A stretch of 64,000 nucleotides of DNA from Taudactylus pleione (GCA_031769625.1 JAUIMM010000636.1:2631501-2695500); one strand, 5' to 3'. Positions 23,930-35,851 are shown, counted from the stretch's first letter. Notes: a model not told the origin generated them from the sequence alone. Numbers and translations: made by a program.

Positions 23930-24072
23930 GTAGAGTAGGCAGCACTTTTTGACATGGATGTGACACAGCTTACAAATGGGAAAAGTGCTGCCAATTCTAC
24001 ATTTGTGGATGGGCTCTTTATTATATGGACTATCTGTGATTGATTGTTTGAGATTCAGTGCAGAACTTCCAT

Positions 24073-24077
<5 letters not shown>

Positions 24078-24113
<36 letters not shown>

Positions 24114-24126
24114 TATATATATATAT
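24078..24126. repeat. (TA)n microsatellite, one interruption
   Basis: TA units interrupted by ATAATTA. Confidence 0.9.
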
Positions 24127-24207
24127 ACAATATAAACAAAACTAACCAGTTAACCAGTAGATTTAAAAAAAAATTACAATATTAAGCTATTTGTCTTTAA
24201 AGATTAT

Positions 24208-25076
24208 GGGCTGTATTCAATTAGAAGCAAAAAGCCAAGATCCGCGAAAAAGTATCGCCGATTGCGACTTTTCGCCAGTCGGAAACTTATTCCCATATTC
24301 AATTCTAATAATTTTCGCGTACGCGGAAAGTCAATGCAATGTAATAGGCGAGAAAGATTCGCCTCTGAATAGCAGGAGAAAAGAAGTGCATTTTTTTATT
24401 TTGGGGTGCAAAGGTGGGGAAACCACTCAGAACAGCACTCAGGACAACTGCATCAAAAAATTCATTAAAAAAAACTTAAGAACACCCCAAAAAAGTAGTT
24501 TAATTTTGGGGGCAAAAAAGCGCAAAGTGGGGGGGACAACTTCAAAAACTAGCAAAATAAGGTTCTGGGGGTGCTCTAAGAAGGGACCAAGTGTTTTGGG
24601 GATCGCAGGTGCTTTTATGATGAAGGAATTTTACCTTTCATTAAAACTTCACTTTAGATACATTGAAAGATGCTTGCACCCATTTTCAGGTACCCCAAAT
24701 TTGCCAGGACTACTTATTTTCTCCCAAAAAAAACAGCTTTATGCCATTCTTCACCACTTGTGCAAAGATGCTAATTAGAGGCAATTGTACCAACTTAAGT
24801 ACCCCAAACAGTTTAATTAGGACTAATCGGGCACTACTACATTGATCCCCAATGTTTTTGCATCTTTTTAGGGGGTTCAGGCTGATTTCTCCAATTCTAA
24901 CACCACTTTCCGCCTGTTCTGACTTCACGTGTCACCGTTTTCGTGTCTTTTGGATTTGAATACGGCGAATAGCAGGGACGCACACGATAAGTTTCCGCTG
25001 TCAAAAGACGTGATGTAGGTGAAAAGTCTGGTAGGTGGAACTTTATCGCGGCTGCGAAACTAATTGAATACCACCC
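24208..25076 (+). mobile_element. MITE with GGGCTGTATTCAATT termini, tandem copy 1
   Basis: Begins GGGCTGTATTCAATTAGAAG and ends ACTAATTGAATACCACCC. Inner blocks GAAAAGTATCGCCGATTGC and CTTTATCGCGGCTGCGAAAC are also inverted in part. The 195-codon frame inside is a chance opening and matches no family. The next copy starts three bases later (TAA). Confidence 0.75.
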
Positions 25077-25079
25077 TAA

Positions 25080-25944
25080 GGGTCATATTCAATTATATGC
25101 GAAAAGCAGAGATCCATGGAAAAGTATCGCCGATTGCAACTTTTCGCCAGATGGAAACTTATCTCTGTATTCAATTCCACCCGCTTTTTGTGTTCGCGGA
25201 AAGTGAATGCAATGTAATAGGCGAAAAATATTCACCTCTGAATAGCAGGAGAAAAGAAGTGCATTTTTTTATTTTGGGGTGCAAAGGTGGGGTAACCACT
25301 CAGAACCCTTGGGACAGCCCCCCAAAGGACAACTGCATCAAAAATTCCTTTAAAAACTCAAGAACACCCCAAAAAAGTAGTTTAATTTTGGGGGTGAAAA
25401 AGCATAAAATGGAAGGCCAACTTCAAAAACTAGCAAAATAAGGTTCTGGGGTGCTCTAAGAAGGTTTTGGGAACGCAGGTGCTTTTATGACGAAGGAATT
25501 TCACTTTTATTAAAACTTCACTTTAGAGACGTTGAAAGATGCTAGCACCCATTATCTGGTACCCCAACTTTGCCAGGACTACTTATTTTCTCCAGAAAAA
25601 AACAGCTTTATGCCGTTCTTCACCACTTGTGCAAAGACGCTAATTAGAGGCAATTGTACCAACTTAAGTACCCCAAACAGTTTAATTAGGACTAATCAGG
25701 CACTACTACATTGATCCCCAATGTTTCTGCTTTTTGGGGGGTTCAGGCTGATTTCCCCGATTCTGACACCACTTTCCGCCTGTTCTGACTTCACGTGTTG
25801 CTGTTTTCTCGTCTTTTGGAATTGAATACGGCAAATAGCGGGGACGCGCACAATAAGTTTCCACTGCCAAAAAATGCCATGTAGGCGAAAAGTCCAGAAG
25901 GCGCAAGCTTTATTGCGGGTGTGAAACTAATTGAATCCTGCCCC
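25080..25944 (+). mobile_element. MITE with GGGTCATATTCAATT termini, tandem copy 2
   Basis: Same family, same orientation and nearly the same length as the preceding copy (865 against 869 bp), with about 90% identity by eye. Starts right after a TAA that also ends copy 1, and ends CTAATTGAATCCTGCCCC. Confidence 0.75.
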
Positions 25945-26049
25945 AAGCTTTAATTTTTTTTAAAAGTGAATAAAACTTTATGATTTAATAATGGAAAACT
26001 GTTCTTCCCTGGGTTACTGTGTGCCAGGTACTGTATGTGACATTGATCA

Positions 26050-26570
26050 CAGCACAGATATGGGAAGAGGGCAGAGACACACCTTGGTAAAAGTGGTAGA
26101 GGACCAACTGAGGAGAGGCACACTTGGGTAAAGGACGCAAAGACACAGATAGGAAGGGAGCAGAGTCACAGATGGGGAGTGGGCAGAAACATAGATATTG
26201 TGAGGGGACAAAGGCACAGGTATGGGGGAATACCTGATGTGGTGGGAGCAGGGAACACTATAGGGGGTGCAGCGATACAGATTTAGGTTGGGGGGCAGAG
26301 GCAGGAATCAGGAATAGTAAAGGGGACAGTGGGGCAGATTGTATAGGAGGAGGGGAGGGAGCAGGGGCACCTCTGTGTGTGCAGTGTGCACCACAGTCAC
26401 TCTCTCACATTTCCTTCTTCAGTGCAGTGCACACTGCACACAATATCTGGCCAATGAGAGCAGGGGGAGGAGAGGAGAAGAGCTGAGGGTGGAGCAACTA
26501 TGAAGGCAGAGGTAGAGCTTATTTGGTGAGGTCCTGATAGGGGGGACCTGTCTGTGAGAGGGGGCCCAGT
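26050..26570. repeat. Purine-rich degenerate minisatellite
   Basis: Irregular units such as GGCAGAGACACA, GGGAGCAGAGTCACAGAT and GGGCAGAAACATAGATA on the plus strand, internal to the composite hAT-type element. Confidence 0.5.
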
Positions 26571-27339
26571 GCCCCTAACTTTTTAATCTTGTCCTCCTGC
26601 AGCTGCTTCTGATTCACAGTATCAGAAGCAGATCATGAACATTGGTGCTTGGTAGGCAGGGCCAGCTCCAGGAGTAGCCGTGCCCTGTGGAAGATAGGTA
26701 TTATTCTTCTCCTAGGGGGCGTGGCCTAACTACCATAGGCCACACTTCATAAATTACGTTATTTGGGTGCATGCCCGTATGGCACGCCTCCCATGTAACG
26801 TCAGGCTGGGAGCAAGCCGAGCACTGTCAATAGCTGGGCTTCCCCCAGCCCTCTCCCTGCTCTGAATGGATGCCGCATGCTTGCGCGCAACATCCACTCA
26901 GCTACTCCGGGGTCCGGCACCGCCACGCAGCTGCGGCAGAGGGGGTGCCCAAACTCCCGACCACCCACAGGACACTTCGGCCCATGGGTGGAACAGCGGG
27001 ACATTGCCCGAAAAGTGTGACTGTCCTGCTGAAATCGGGATGTTGGGAGGGGTACACCTTCTATGGGGTGGTGCCCCTGTTCGACCGCACTGGTCGAACA
27101 TGCCTTGAGCTGGCTCTGCAGGTAGGTGTATGCTGATACAGCGCTGGCCGGAGAGTTAATTAATGAATTGCTCATCACACACAGCTTAACTGTGTGAGGC
27201 TGATGAATTAACATTTAACTCTACTGGTGGCCGGACCACCTCAGCTGTCTGGGCCCAGTACAGGAGTACTGGCTGTCCCACCTGATGGCAGCCCTTCCTG
27301 CTATCTGTGGATATTTAAGGCAGAAAGACAGCATACTAA

Positions 27340-27924
27340 GGTGCTCATTCAGACCCGCTCGCTAGATGCGTTCGCTCGCACCCAGCGTAAGCAAATCCTG
27401 CGCACGCCCAGCAAGGTAGGCGATTGCACTGCAAGGCATAAGCATGCCCACTATGTCTTGGCGTGCCGATGCCCACTATCCTGTCTTAAGAAACCCACTT
27501 GCGCATGTCATCCCCAGAAAGTGTATGCAGCCATCGGTACATCGAGGACCATCGAATGCGATCGCAGTGCTTGAGGTTGACTATACCCTGCTACAAGCAC
27601 TGCGATCCCTTCAGTGTGAAATACAACCAAGTGACGTGTACAGTGACGCTGCCTGTTAATTATGCACACCTCTGAAATGGCGTCGAGATGCTCAGGCACG
27701 CCTGCATTCGCACCTCCACTCCCCTGTTTCTAGCGGCCTGCTCCTGTTACCACCCAAAAACGGCCTCCACTGTCACTCACTCTGCTGGGAAGTCTATGCG
27801 TAGCGAGCGAACTTATCCCGAGCTTTCACACTGGTTCACGCACTGCGATGCATACATGCGCAGAATGCGAACATCGGCCAGCTACGAGCAAACTCTTCTA
27901 AGCGTCCGGATCTCAATCAGGTCC
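27340..27924 (+). mobile_element. CpG-rich MITE family B, copy 1
   Basis: Ends GGTGCTCATTCAGACC and CTCAATCAGGTCC, versions of the GGGCCTGATTCAG terminus of the hairpin-chain element. The flanks are TAA and TCA. Contains the hairpin GATCGCAGTGCTTG (27560-27573) with CAAGCACTGCGATC (27594-27607). Shares the blocks GTTAATTATGCACA and GGCACGCCTGC with 28868-29379. No coding capacity. Confidence 0.6.
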
Positions 27925-28159
27925 TCAGTGCTAGGTTATTGAGTTTGGTCTCTAATCTAGAGTAGCTGGTCAGGGTTTCTATTTGTGCTACTGGATTTCC
28001 TGGATTTTGACTTTTGGCCCACTTATCTGGCTAATATTTTTTTCCAAAGCTGCTCAGAAATTGTCGGGTTATTTTTATGATTGAATTAGGTCCAGTACAT
28101 CCATTCAAAATATATCCAACGTGATTTTATAAAAAAAAAGTATTTATTTTTAAACACAA

Positions 28160-28700
28160 TACTTTTCATTGCCCTGGTGGCTGCTTATCTCTGCAGCCAC
28201 TGGGTATTCATTAGGGGGGGCAGCGGTGCTTTTATAATAGGGATGGCCACCTGTGGGGTGTCCATCGATGGTTACCATCAATGGGCCCGTTGGTGATTAC
28301 CATCGATGGCACAAATACCATCTATGGTGAACCATCAATGCTTTGCACCCCCTCAATGGTCACCACTGCTGGGGCCTTGCTGGCCCTGGTCAATCAAAAA
28401 TGGGGACAGGGCTTAGCTGCCACTGGGGGTGGCTAAACTCTGTTCTATCAAGGAAAAAAAATTACCCCCTACACTCATCCATTGATGCCGGAGAACCACT
28501 GATTCCCTACCATTGATGGCAAAACTAGTAAACATTGACCTCCCCATCAATGTTTTCAAAACATTGATGGTCGAGGGCCACCCCGGCAGCTGCTGTTTGG
28601 GTATTCACTGGCTTGTCACACATGTCCCTGGTGGCTGCTTCTCTCTGCAGCCGCCAGTTAATCACTGGGAAGCAGCGGTGATCTTACATGTCCTTGAGAA
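28160..28700. repeat. Element with repeated CCATCGATGG-type motifs
   Basis: The block CCTGGTGGCTGCTT-x-TCTCTGCAGCC occurs at about 28173 and 28629 in direct orientation. Between them many copies of CCATCGATGG, CCATCAATG and ACATTGATGG alternate on both strands. No coding sequence and no defined ends. Confidence 0.45.
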
Positions 28701-28867
28701 TAGCAGCCGATGGGGTCATGTAAGATCAGATGGTGTGATCGCATCTGATGCAACCATGCCAGACATGTGGTTAATCTGGCCCTGGATTACCTGTGCACCA
28801 AACCTTGGAACTGAACTCTGACTTTGGCTCTATTTTAAACCTGTAGTTTCCAGTAACTGGTATCCAA

Positions 28868-29379
28868 CCTCTGAACTCAGATTCAGAGTCGCTCGTAAGC
28901 GGCCGCTCGTTCGCTCTGAGCGATGTTCGCACATCTGCGCATGCGTATGGGTCGTAATGCGCATGCGCCAACCAGTCAGTGCGGTCGGAAAACGTGAGAT
29001 CCGAACGCAGGCGTGCCAAACAGTCAAAGCGGGCATTTTAAGGCTGTGCATAATTAACAAAGCAGCGTCATCGACCATGTCACTTGGTTGTTTCTTAGCC
29101 TGAACTGTTCGCACGATTGCGGTAGGAAAATCCAACCACAAGCACTGCGAGCAGTTCAGACGCCTTTCGATGTACTCGATTAATCTAATAAATGGCGGAG
29201 ATGACGTATGATGCGAGCGGCCAGGAGGCGCCTTTACAAAATAGCGAGCGCATGTTTCGTTCGCTCGCTCAGACATAGAGGCGTCAACAGACCGCAAAGA
29301 GCGAGCGCTCAATTTAAATAGCCGGCCCCTTTTTCTGAACGAGCGAGCGCAAATAGCGTCCGGCTCTGAATCAGGCCCT
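28868..29379 (-). mobile_element. CpG-rich MITE family B, copy 2 (reverse orientation)
   Basis: Read on the minus strand it begins GGGCCTGATTCAGAGCCGG and shares with copy 1, in order, GCAGTGCTTG, ACAACCAAGTGAC, GTTAATTATGCACA and GGCACGCCTGC. The other end (AACTCAGATTCAGAG) is degenerate. CpG-rich, with GAGCGAGCG-type runs. Confidence 0.6.
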
Positions 29380-29605
29380 TAGATCACTGTGACAACCACA
29401 AAAATCAAAATGCATATTTTCCAATTTGTTTGAAAAGTAAAACAGACAAAAAAAAAAAAAAAAAATAGTTACTTAGAGCGTTTCTGATACTGTAGATATG
29501 ATTAAGTTACATATACTCTTTAATGGATGAGGAGGCAATCCATTACAATATATCCAATGTGACAGAGGTTACTTAACTGTTCCGATACAATATTTCTAAC
29601 TATTA

Positions 29606-29772
29606 GGGGTCTATTTAGTAAGCAGTGTTAGGAGACATAGTGAAAGGTGATAAGGTGTCAGCCAATCAGCCCCCAACTGTCATTTTTCAGTTGGGAGCTT
29701 ATTGGCTGGCACCTTATCACTTTCTTATCACTTTTCACTCTGTCTCCTAACACTGCTTAGTAAATAGATTCC
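29606..29772. mobile_element. Palindromic Harbinger-type MITE, 167 bp, TTA duplication
   Basis: GGGGTCTATTTAGTAAGCAG pairs with the right end CTGCTTAGTAAATAGATTCC, flanked by TTA at 29603-29605 and 29773-29775. The whole element folds back on itself. Contains an inverted CCAATCAG / TATTGGCTG pair near its centre. A TTA target is typical of PIF/Harbinger. Confidence 0.85.
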
Positions 29773-29775
29773 TTA

Positions 29776-30844
29776 GTTATAAATACTGTGTAATAATAAT
29801 AAAGATGTAATTTAATACATAGGATAATTTATATAATTTAATTTTATTTGAAATATTAATGCTTAAGTCCATAATTAACATTCTTGGACTTAATGTAAAT
29901 ACAGGCAGTTTTATTTCTATGTCAATAAACAAAATACTCCATTGCCCCTTTTGTATAAAATATTGTTTAGAATTTAGAATAATACATTCAGTAGTACTGT
30001 TCAAATGTCATTGAAGCTCTTAGTGCCAGTATATATTTAGCTGAGAGCAAAAAAAAAACCCACTAATATTGTACCTAGATCAAACCATGTTGCATTGCAA
30101 GGGGTGCAAATACTGCACATTTTTTATTTTTGCATACTGGGTAAATACTAGCTGTTTTTGCAAGTAGTCCGCAAATGCTGGATTGCTTTATTTTTACACT
30201 GAAATTTAGATTTGAGTTTGGAAGCGCTGAGCTCAAATCTAAATCTCTCTGCACATTATGGACTCTATTCTTCATAATTAACATTCTTACTGGCTGCGAG
30301 GTCACACTGGCGCACAGAGGCCCAGTGTCCGGCGGAAGGAGCCGGATAGAGGCGAAGGAATCTAAAAGGATCCCTCTTCACAGCCCAGGACTCTCTCCCA
30401 TAGGAAAGAAGTGGGTTTTGGGAAAGCTCTCACAGTCAAGTCATGAAATACTGTATTTTCGGAGTTTGGTGAATTCCTGTCCCCATACTAGTGTATGAGG
30501 ACAGCGGGCCACTCCCGGAAAGAAAGGTAAGTAGGAGATATCTGTGATATTTTCTGCATTACTTACTTGATGAATGGACCGAAAACATAATTTCTACAAT
30601 TACAGGTGAAAATGTTCATTTTCACCTGCTTTTGTAGAAATTAAGTGATGATGAATAGAGCCCTATAAATCTGTCCCACCTACTGTACAACATGGTTTTA
30701 CCATGGAAGAACATTACTTGCTCGTTTTGCACTTCTCCCAGCTCAGAATCAGTCCCTTATTGTCTCATTTAGCAGTATGTACAGTATCCATCCCAAAGAA
30801 AGTATACACAGTTGTGTTCTGCATATCACATGAACACTTCCCCC
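29776..30844. other. Intergenic stretch, nothing assigned
   Basis: Contains an inverted pair around 30580-30650 (AATTTCTACAATTACAGGTG and CACCTGCTTTTGTAGAAATT), probably the centre of a decayed MITE. No coding pattern. Confidence 0.45.
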
Positions 30845-30852
30845 ATTTAAAT

Positions 30853-31134
30853 TAGAGATGTATGCAGGACCTCTGTGTTTTGGTTTTGAATCTGGATTCA
30901 TATTCGTGTTTTGGTTTTAGAACTCGTTTTTTTTTAAAACAAGATTGATAAAAAGTTTTTAAAAACAGCTAAAATTCATGTAATCTGTACAATCCAAAAT
31001 CCAAAATTCATGTTTAAAAAGATCAGAACCGCAACTCGGATATATCCAGATCCCCTCAGGAGATCAGAACCGTGACTCAGAACTGTGCGGATTCACGAAA
31101 TTGGATTTCTGTAGAACTGAACTGTACATCTCTA
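30853..31134. mobile_element. Short hAT-type element, 282 bp, duplication ATTTAAAT
   Basis: TAGAGATGTATGC and GTACATCTCTA termini with an exact octamer ATTTAAAT at 30845-30852 and 31135-31142. The TGTTTTGGTTTTGAA block ties it to the family of 17694-20903; it looks like an internally deleted form. Confidence 0.85.
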
Positions 31135-31374
31135 ATTTAAATCTCCTCCTGGCCCAGGAGTGCACAGATACACCTCGCCCCTTCCCCACTCGGATCCAGT
31201 ATGAGATGTCTGTGTGGATGCGTGGCATAGCTGCCTAACATCAACGAGACACATACTGTACACTTCCTATTATTTATGAAATGTGTGATCTTTGTCGACT
31301 GATTTGGAACTATTTAAAACACTCTACATGAATTGTATTTGTGTCAATGATAAACATATGTAAAACCAGCAGGA

Positions 31375-31376
31375 AC

Positions 31377-31413
<37 letters not shown>

Positions 31414-31425
31414 TATAATAATAAT
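31375..31425. repeat. (AAT)n microsatellite
   Basis: About 16 AAT units with one interruption. Confidence 0.9.
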
Positions 31426-32788
31426 CCTCATAATTATAGCAAGAAAAATAAAAAACATTGGTAAAAACTGAAGAAAATGAACATACTGTTTTTGCTTCTC
31501 CCCCAGGCCTATATATTATAGTGCAAAATAGTCACAATTACCTTTATGGTCTTTCTTGTTCGGTTTACTCAAGTTATGTCAGTTATCTCCTCTAATCTGC
31601 TTTTCCTCACTCTCTGACAGAAATCCAATATTCCACATGTGGACCTTTAGGAAACTGTGAATGAGGTCTTTCGCTAACATATTTATTATAGTTTTTCCTC
31701 TTGGGTACGTTTTACATACTTTGTTATTTGCATGGATGTGGTCCTAGTATTTGACATACATTAAGATAATAAAACATTTTATTATGTGGAAAGTAACAAG
31801 AAATTGTATCTTGGGTTTAACTTTTTTTCTGTAGCTGTGCCTCAGAAAGTTCAGAAACAGTTTTCTTTCATGTGTTCCTGTCTCCTGAGGAAAAGGGGAT
31901 AAGGCGATGTGTCCCTGGACAGGATCTATAACTCATTATGTCAATCAAACTCCACTTCAGAGGGGAATAAAGAGATTTGTATCTCAAAGCTGTGCATAAC
32001 GACTTCTCTGCTTTTCATTTCATATTTATGAGGAGTTTACTTTGAAGTGTTTATCAGGCAATACGCAGAAACATGAGAGAGCTTTGCCTGCAACCATGTT
32101 CAAGTGTCTAATCTGTTAAATGCTTACTGAGCAGGGCTACTTCATCTGTGCATGCAATGTAACACTGAGGCAAACAAATAAACTTTGTGTTTTTGGTGGT
32201 TTCAAAATAGAAGCATAATAATAATGATTATGAACAAAAACCTTTTAAAAATAAGAATTAATTGAAATTTGAAAAATGTAGCAGAGATCACTCCATACAA
32301 TACATAGAAATTGAGAAAAGCTGATTTAATTTTTTTTACTTATACTTGGTATCAAACCAGGAGATGTGTAAAATATGCCCTATAAAATGGAAAGAAATGT
32401 GCGTGAAATGATCACAGAGTTTCCTCTGCCTCACGAGTTGGTGATGAGTGTATCAAAGGAGTCTAGTTCTCTGTAGTCTTTCTGAGTTTTAGGGCAACCC
32501 CTGGCAGCTGACCAAAGAACAACATCATCATCAGGCTTTGAAGATATCAAGTAGGTTTTATACTTTCATACAGGAATAAAGTTGCATGTACTAGTTTGAC
32601 ATTTATGTCTTGTTCTATACTGTTAGTTGAACTGTGTATTCCATTCTAAAATAGTGCAGATACTGTAGTAGTATATTGGACATTAGGCCTAATTCTGAGT
32701 TGGTAATAAAGCAGGAAAGAGCACGTAACTGCACCTGGACAAACCATGTTGCAATACAAGTGGTGCAAATCATACTTGCCAAATCTCC
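31426..32788. other. Intergenic AT-rich stretch, nothing assigned
   Basis: No repeat ends or coding frames recognised. Confidence 0.5.
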
Positions 32789-32798
32789 CTGATTATAT

Positions 32799-32824
32799 GG
32801 GAAAGATTTCTGGACTGCACACCC

Positions 32825-32860
<36 letters not shown>

Positions 32861-33532
32861 GGGAGGTACTACCTGATGAGTATAATTGCAGGCACAAAAT
32901 ACAGACAAATCTCAGGTGCACAACTCCAAATTATTAATAATATATAAATGCAATACATTTTTGTAATCAATAGAGGTTTTGGCATAATCTTGGCCAAGGT
33001 TATGGGCCTACCCACCATATCCAAGTAACCTCTGTAGGGTAGGTCCCTAACGTACAACAATTCAATTCCAGAGCGCATGACACCCCCAAACTAGCCCAAC
33101 TAAGCTGCCCCAGGGCACCGCCATAGTAAGAAAAGTGCAGTGTGAAAGAGATAGTTAGGAGCAGCTACTGCTGCATATAAAGAATGAACATAAAAAGTGA
33201 GGTACATATATAATAAACAAACAGTGAAGGGTTAAAATGTGTTATAAAAGAAAAATGTGTTATAATGCGGTTCCCTGAAACAGATCAACCAAAGCAATCC
33301 AGGGGGACCCACGCCCCAAAAATGAACCAAAGTTGCACTACAGTATATAAAACTTGTAGGACTTACCTAGAATTGTGCCTAATACTAGTGTGCATATTCA
33401 TTACAAGACTCCATGCTTTTAAACCAATAAGGTAGGGGTGCTAATACAGACTGAAGGTGTCTTCCTTCTCTCAGGTGTGCAATAAAGCACATTAAATGGA
33501 GTATATGGGAAAGATTTCTGGACTGCACACCC

Positions 33533-33567
<35 letters not shown>

Positions 33568-34237
33568 AGAGGTGCTACCTAATGAGACTAATTGCAGGCA
33601 CAAAAACAGACAAATCTCAGGTGCACAACTCCAAATTATTAATAATATGTAAATGCAATAAAATTTTGGATCAATGGAGGTTTTTAGCATAATCTTGGCC
33701 AAGGTTATGGGCCTACCCACCATATCCAGGTAACCTCTGTAGGGTAGGTCCCTAACGTACGACGATTCAATTCCAGAGCGCATGACACCCCCAAACTAGC
33801 CCAACTAAGCTGCCCCAGGGCACCGCCATAGTAAGAAAAGTGCAGTGTGAAAGAGATAGTTAGGAGCAGCTACTGCTGCATATAAAGAATGAACATAAAA
33901 AGTGCGGTACATATATAATAAACAAACAGTGAAGGGTTAAAATGTGTTATAAAAGAAAAATGTGTTATAATGCGGTGCCCTGAAACAGATCAACCAAAGC
34001 AATCCAGGGGGGACCCACGCCCCAAAAATTAACCAAAGTTGCACTACAGTATATAAAACTTGTAGGACTTACCTAGAATTGTGCCTAATACTAGTGTGCA
34101 TATTCATTACAAGACTCCATGCTTTTAAACCAATAAGGTAGGGGTGCTAATACAGACTGAGGGTGTCTCCTTCCCTCAGGTATGCAATAAAGCACATTAA
34201 ATGGAGTATATGGGAAAGATTTCTGGACTGCACACCC

Positions 34238-34278
<41 letters not shown>

Positions 34279-34762
34279 AGAGGTGCTACCTAATGAGACT
34301 AATTGCAGGCACAAAAACAGACAAATCTCAGGTGCACAACTCCAAATTATTAATAATATATAAATGCAATAAAATTTTGGATCAATGGAGGTTTTTAGCA
34401 TAATCTTGGCCAAGGTTATGGGCCTACCCACCATATCCAGGTAACCTCTGTAGGGTAGGTCCCTAACATACTACAATTCAAATCCAGAGCACAGGACACC
34501 CCCAAACTAGCCCAGCTAAGCCGCCCCAGGGCACCGCCATAGTAAGAAAAGTGCAGTGTGAAAGAGATAGTTAGGAGCAGCTACTGCTGCATATAAAGAA
34601 TTAATATAAAAAGTGAGGTACATATATAATAAACAAACAGTGAAGGGTTAAAATGTGTTATAAAAGAAAAATGTGTTATAATGCGGTGCCCTGAAACAGA
34701 TTAACAAAGGCAATCCAGGGGGACATGCCCCAAAAATGAACCAAAGTTGCACTACAGTATAT
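32799..34762. repeat. Tandem repeat, 705-708 bp unit, about 2.8 copies
   Basis: GGGAAAGATTTCTGGACTGC starts units at 32799, 33507 and 34212. The third unit stops after TTGCACTACAGTATATAA at 34762. Identity between units is very high except in an internal TA run, which differs in length (about 32828-32858, 33536-33564 and 34241-34274). The reading frames inside recur only because the unit does, and show no known domain. Confidence 0.9.
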
Positions 34763-35381
34763 AAGTATGCTCTTTGTTGAAAATGAATGTAATAATTGTA
34801 GACTATGAGCTATTTTGTAATCCTGAGTTAGATTTTGGTCCTTTTACACTCTTTAACTTGCAATCCCAGCAACAATGGTTGCCACCATTTCTTTGCAGCT
34901 AATCAGATGAACCTGACAGACTGTAAATATATTATAGTCAATCTACTTTTTATGTGTACTCTTAGCTCATAGGCTTATCAAAGTATGGGTCTAACATTTC
35001 CATAACATGATTGAAAGTAAGAAGATGGAATTACTTAAAAAAATTATTAGCTCATCATTAAGCTCATCATTAAGGTCCTATCAAAAGTAGAAGCACAGGA
35101 AATGATGCTGCTTACGTTTTGAGCAAATCTTACAGTAGTTATCTGCCTTTAAAATGCTAACAAAATTCCATCATGAACATTGTAAATAATTATGTTTAAA
35201 ATGTTTTTATATTATTTGTTAAATCACTGACCATCATTAATTATGCAATATTCCAAGATATTTATTGCACAATATAATCAAGAAATGTTTAGTTATTGGG
35301 CTGAATAAGCATAGAATCACAAAAAACAGACATATAAGCCATTTTATGACATTAGCCCATCTAGTCTGCCAATTTTTATTT
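34763..35381. other. Intergenic AT-rich stretch, nothing assigned
   Basis: Ends at the target duplication of the next element; nothing else seen. Confidence 0.5.
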
Positions 35382-35389
35382 ATAAAAAC

Positions 35390-35670
35390 TAGAGATGTGT
35401 GCTGACCACCAATGTTTTCGTTATGGTTTTTGCAAATGTACCCTCAAGTGTTTTGGTTCCGATTCGGTTTTGATTTTGAAATGTTTTAAAATTGATAGAA
35501 ACCGCTAAAATCAGAATTTGGACCTGTATACATGTAATCTAAATCCCAAGAATTACTGCCAGGATTCGGTTCTACTTAGAACCCCAAGGATGCTTCGTGC
35601 TGAGACTCGATTTGACTCAGAACCCTAAAGTTCAGGTGTGTTCAGTTTTCAGGAAAACCACACATCTCTA
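35390..35670. mobile_element. Short hAT-type element, 281 bp, duplication ATAAAAAC
   Basis: TAGAGATGTGTGC and CACACATCTCTA ends, with the octamer ATAAAAAC at 35382-35389 and 35671-35678. Same terminal family as 17694-20903, 30853-31134 and 45351-47112. Confidence 0.85.
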
Positions 35671-35851
35671 ATAAAAACGCATGTTTATCCCAAGCATGTG
35701 TAGCTGATCCTTCAAGGTAGTGACCACTCCACTCCTTTTTTTCTGAGATGTTGAGTCACCAACCCAGGTGAGAGTCAACATTCAACCCAAAGAAGTAGGC
35801 CAACTACATGTAGGAATGACGAATAAGGAATAAGGGTAGGTTACGTGAGAT

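Larger units (their letters stand above)
21103..27296. mobile_element. Composite hAT-type element, 6.2 kb, carrying nested insertions
   Basis: Left end CAGGGCTGCCATCAG and right end CTGATGGCAGCCCTT are inverted repeats. Both are followed inward by a GGGCCCAGTAC block (in inverted orientation). The flanks CCTGCTAC (21095-21102) and CCTGCTAT (27297-27304) match at 7 of 8 bases. It contains a retro-insertion (21301-23864), TA microsatellites and two tandem MITEs (24208-25944). No transposase frame was found in the remaining sequence. Confidence 0.6.

Noticed and set aside
24191..24778. 195-codon open frame.
   Set aside because: Lies within the tandem MITE, starts outside it and has no recognisable family pattern; it is broken into shorter frames in the adjacent copy.
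29606..29772. Fold-back hairpin considered as a microRNA precursor.
   Set aside because: Its TTA duplication and terminal repeats explain it as a MITE; no evidence of processing is visible in sequence.
33385..33783. 132-codon minus-strand frame with a hydrophobic stretch.
   Set aside because: It is one unit of the 705-bp tandem repeat, translates through a TA tract and is not conserved in length between units.
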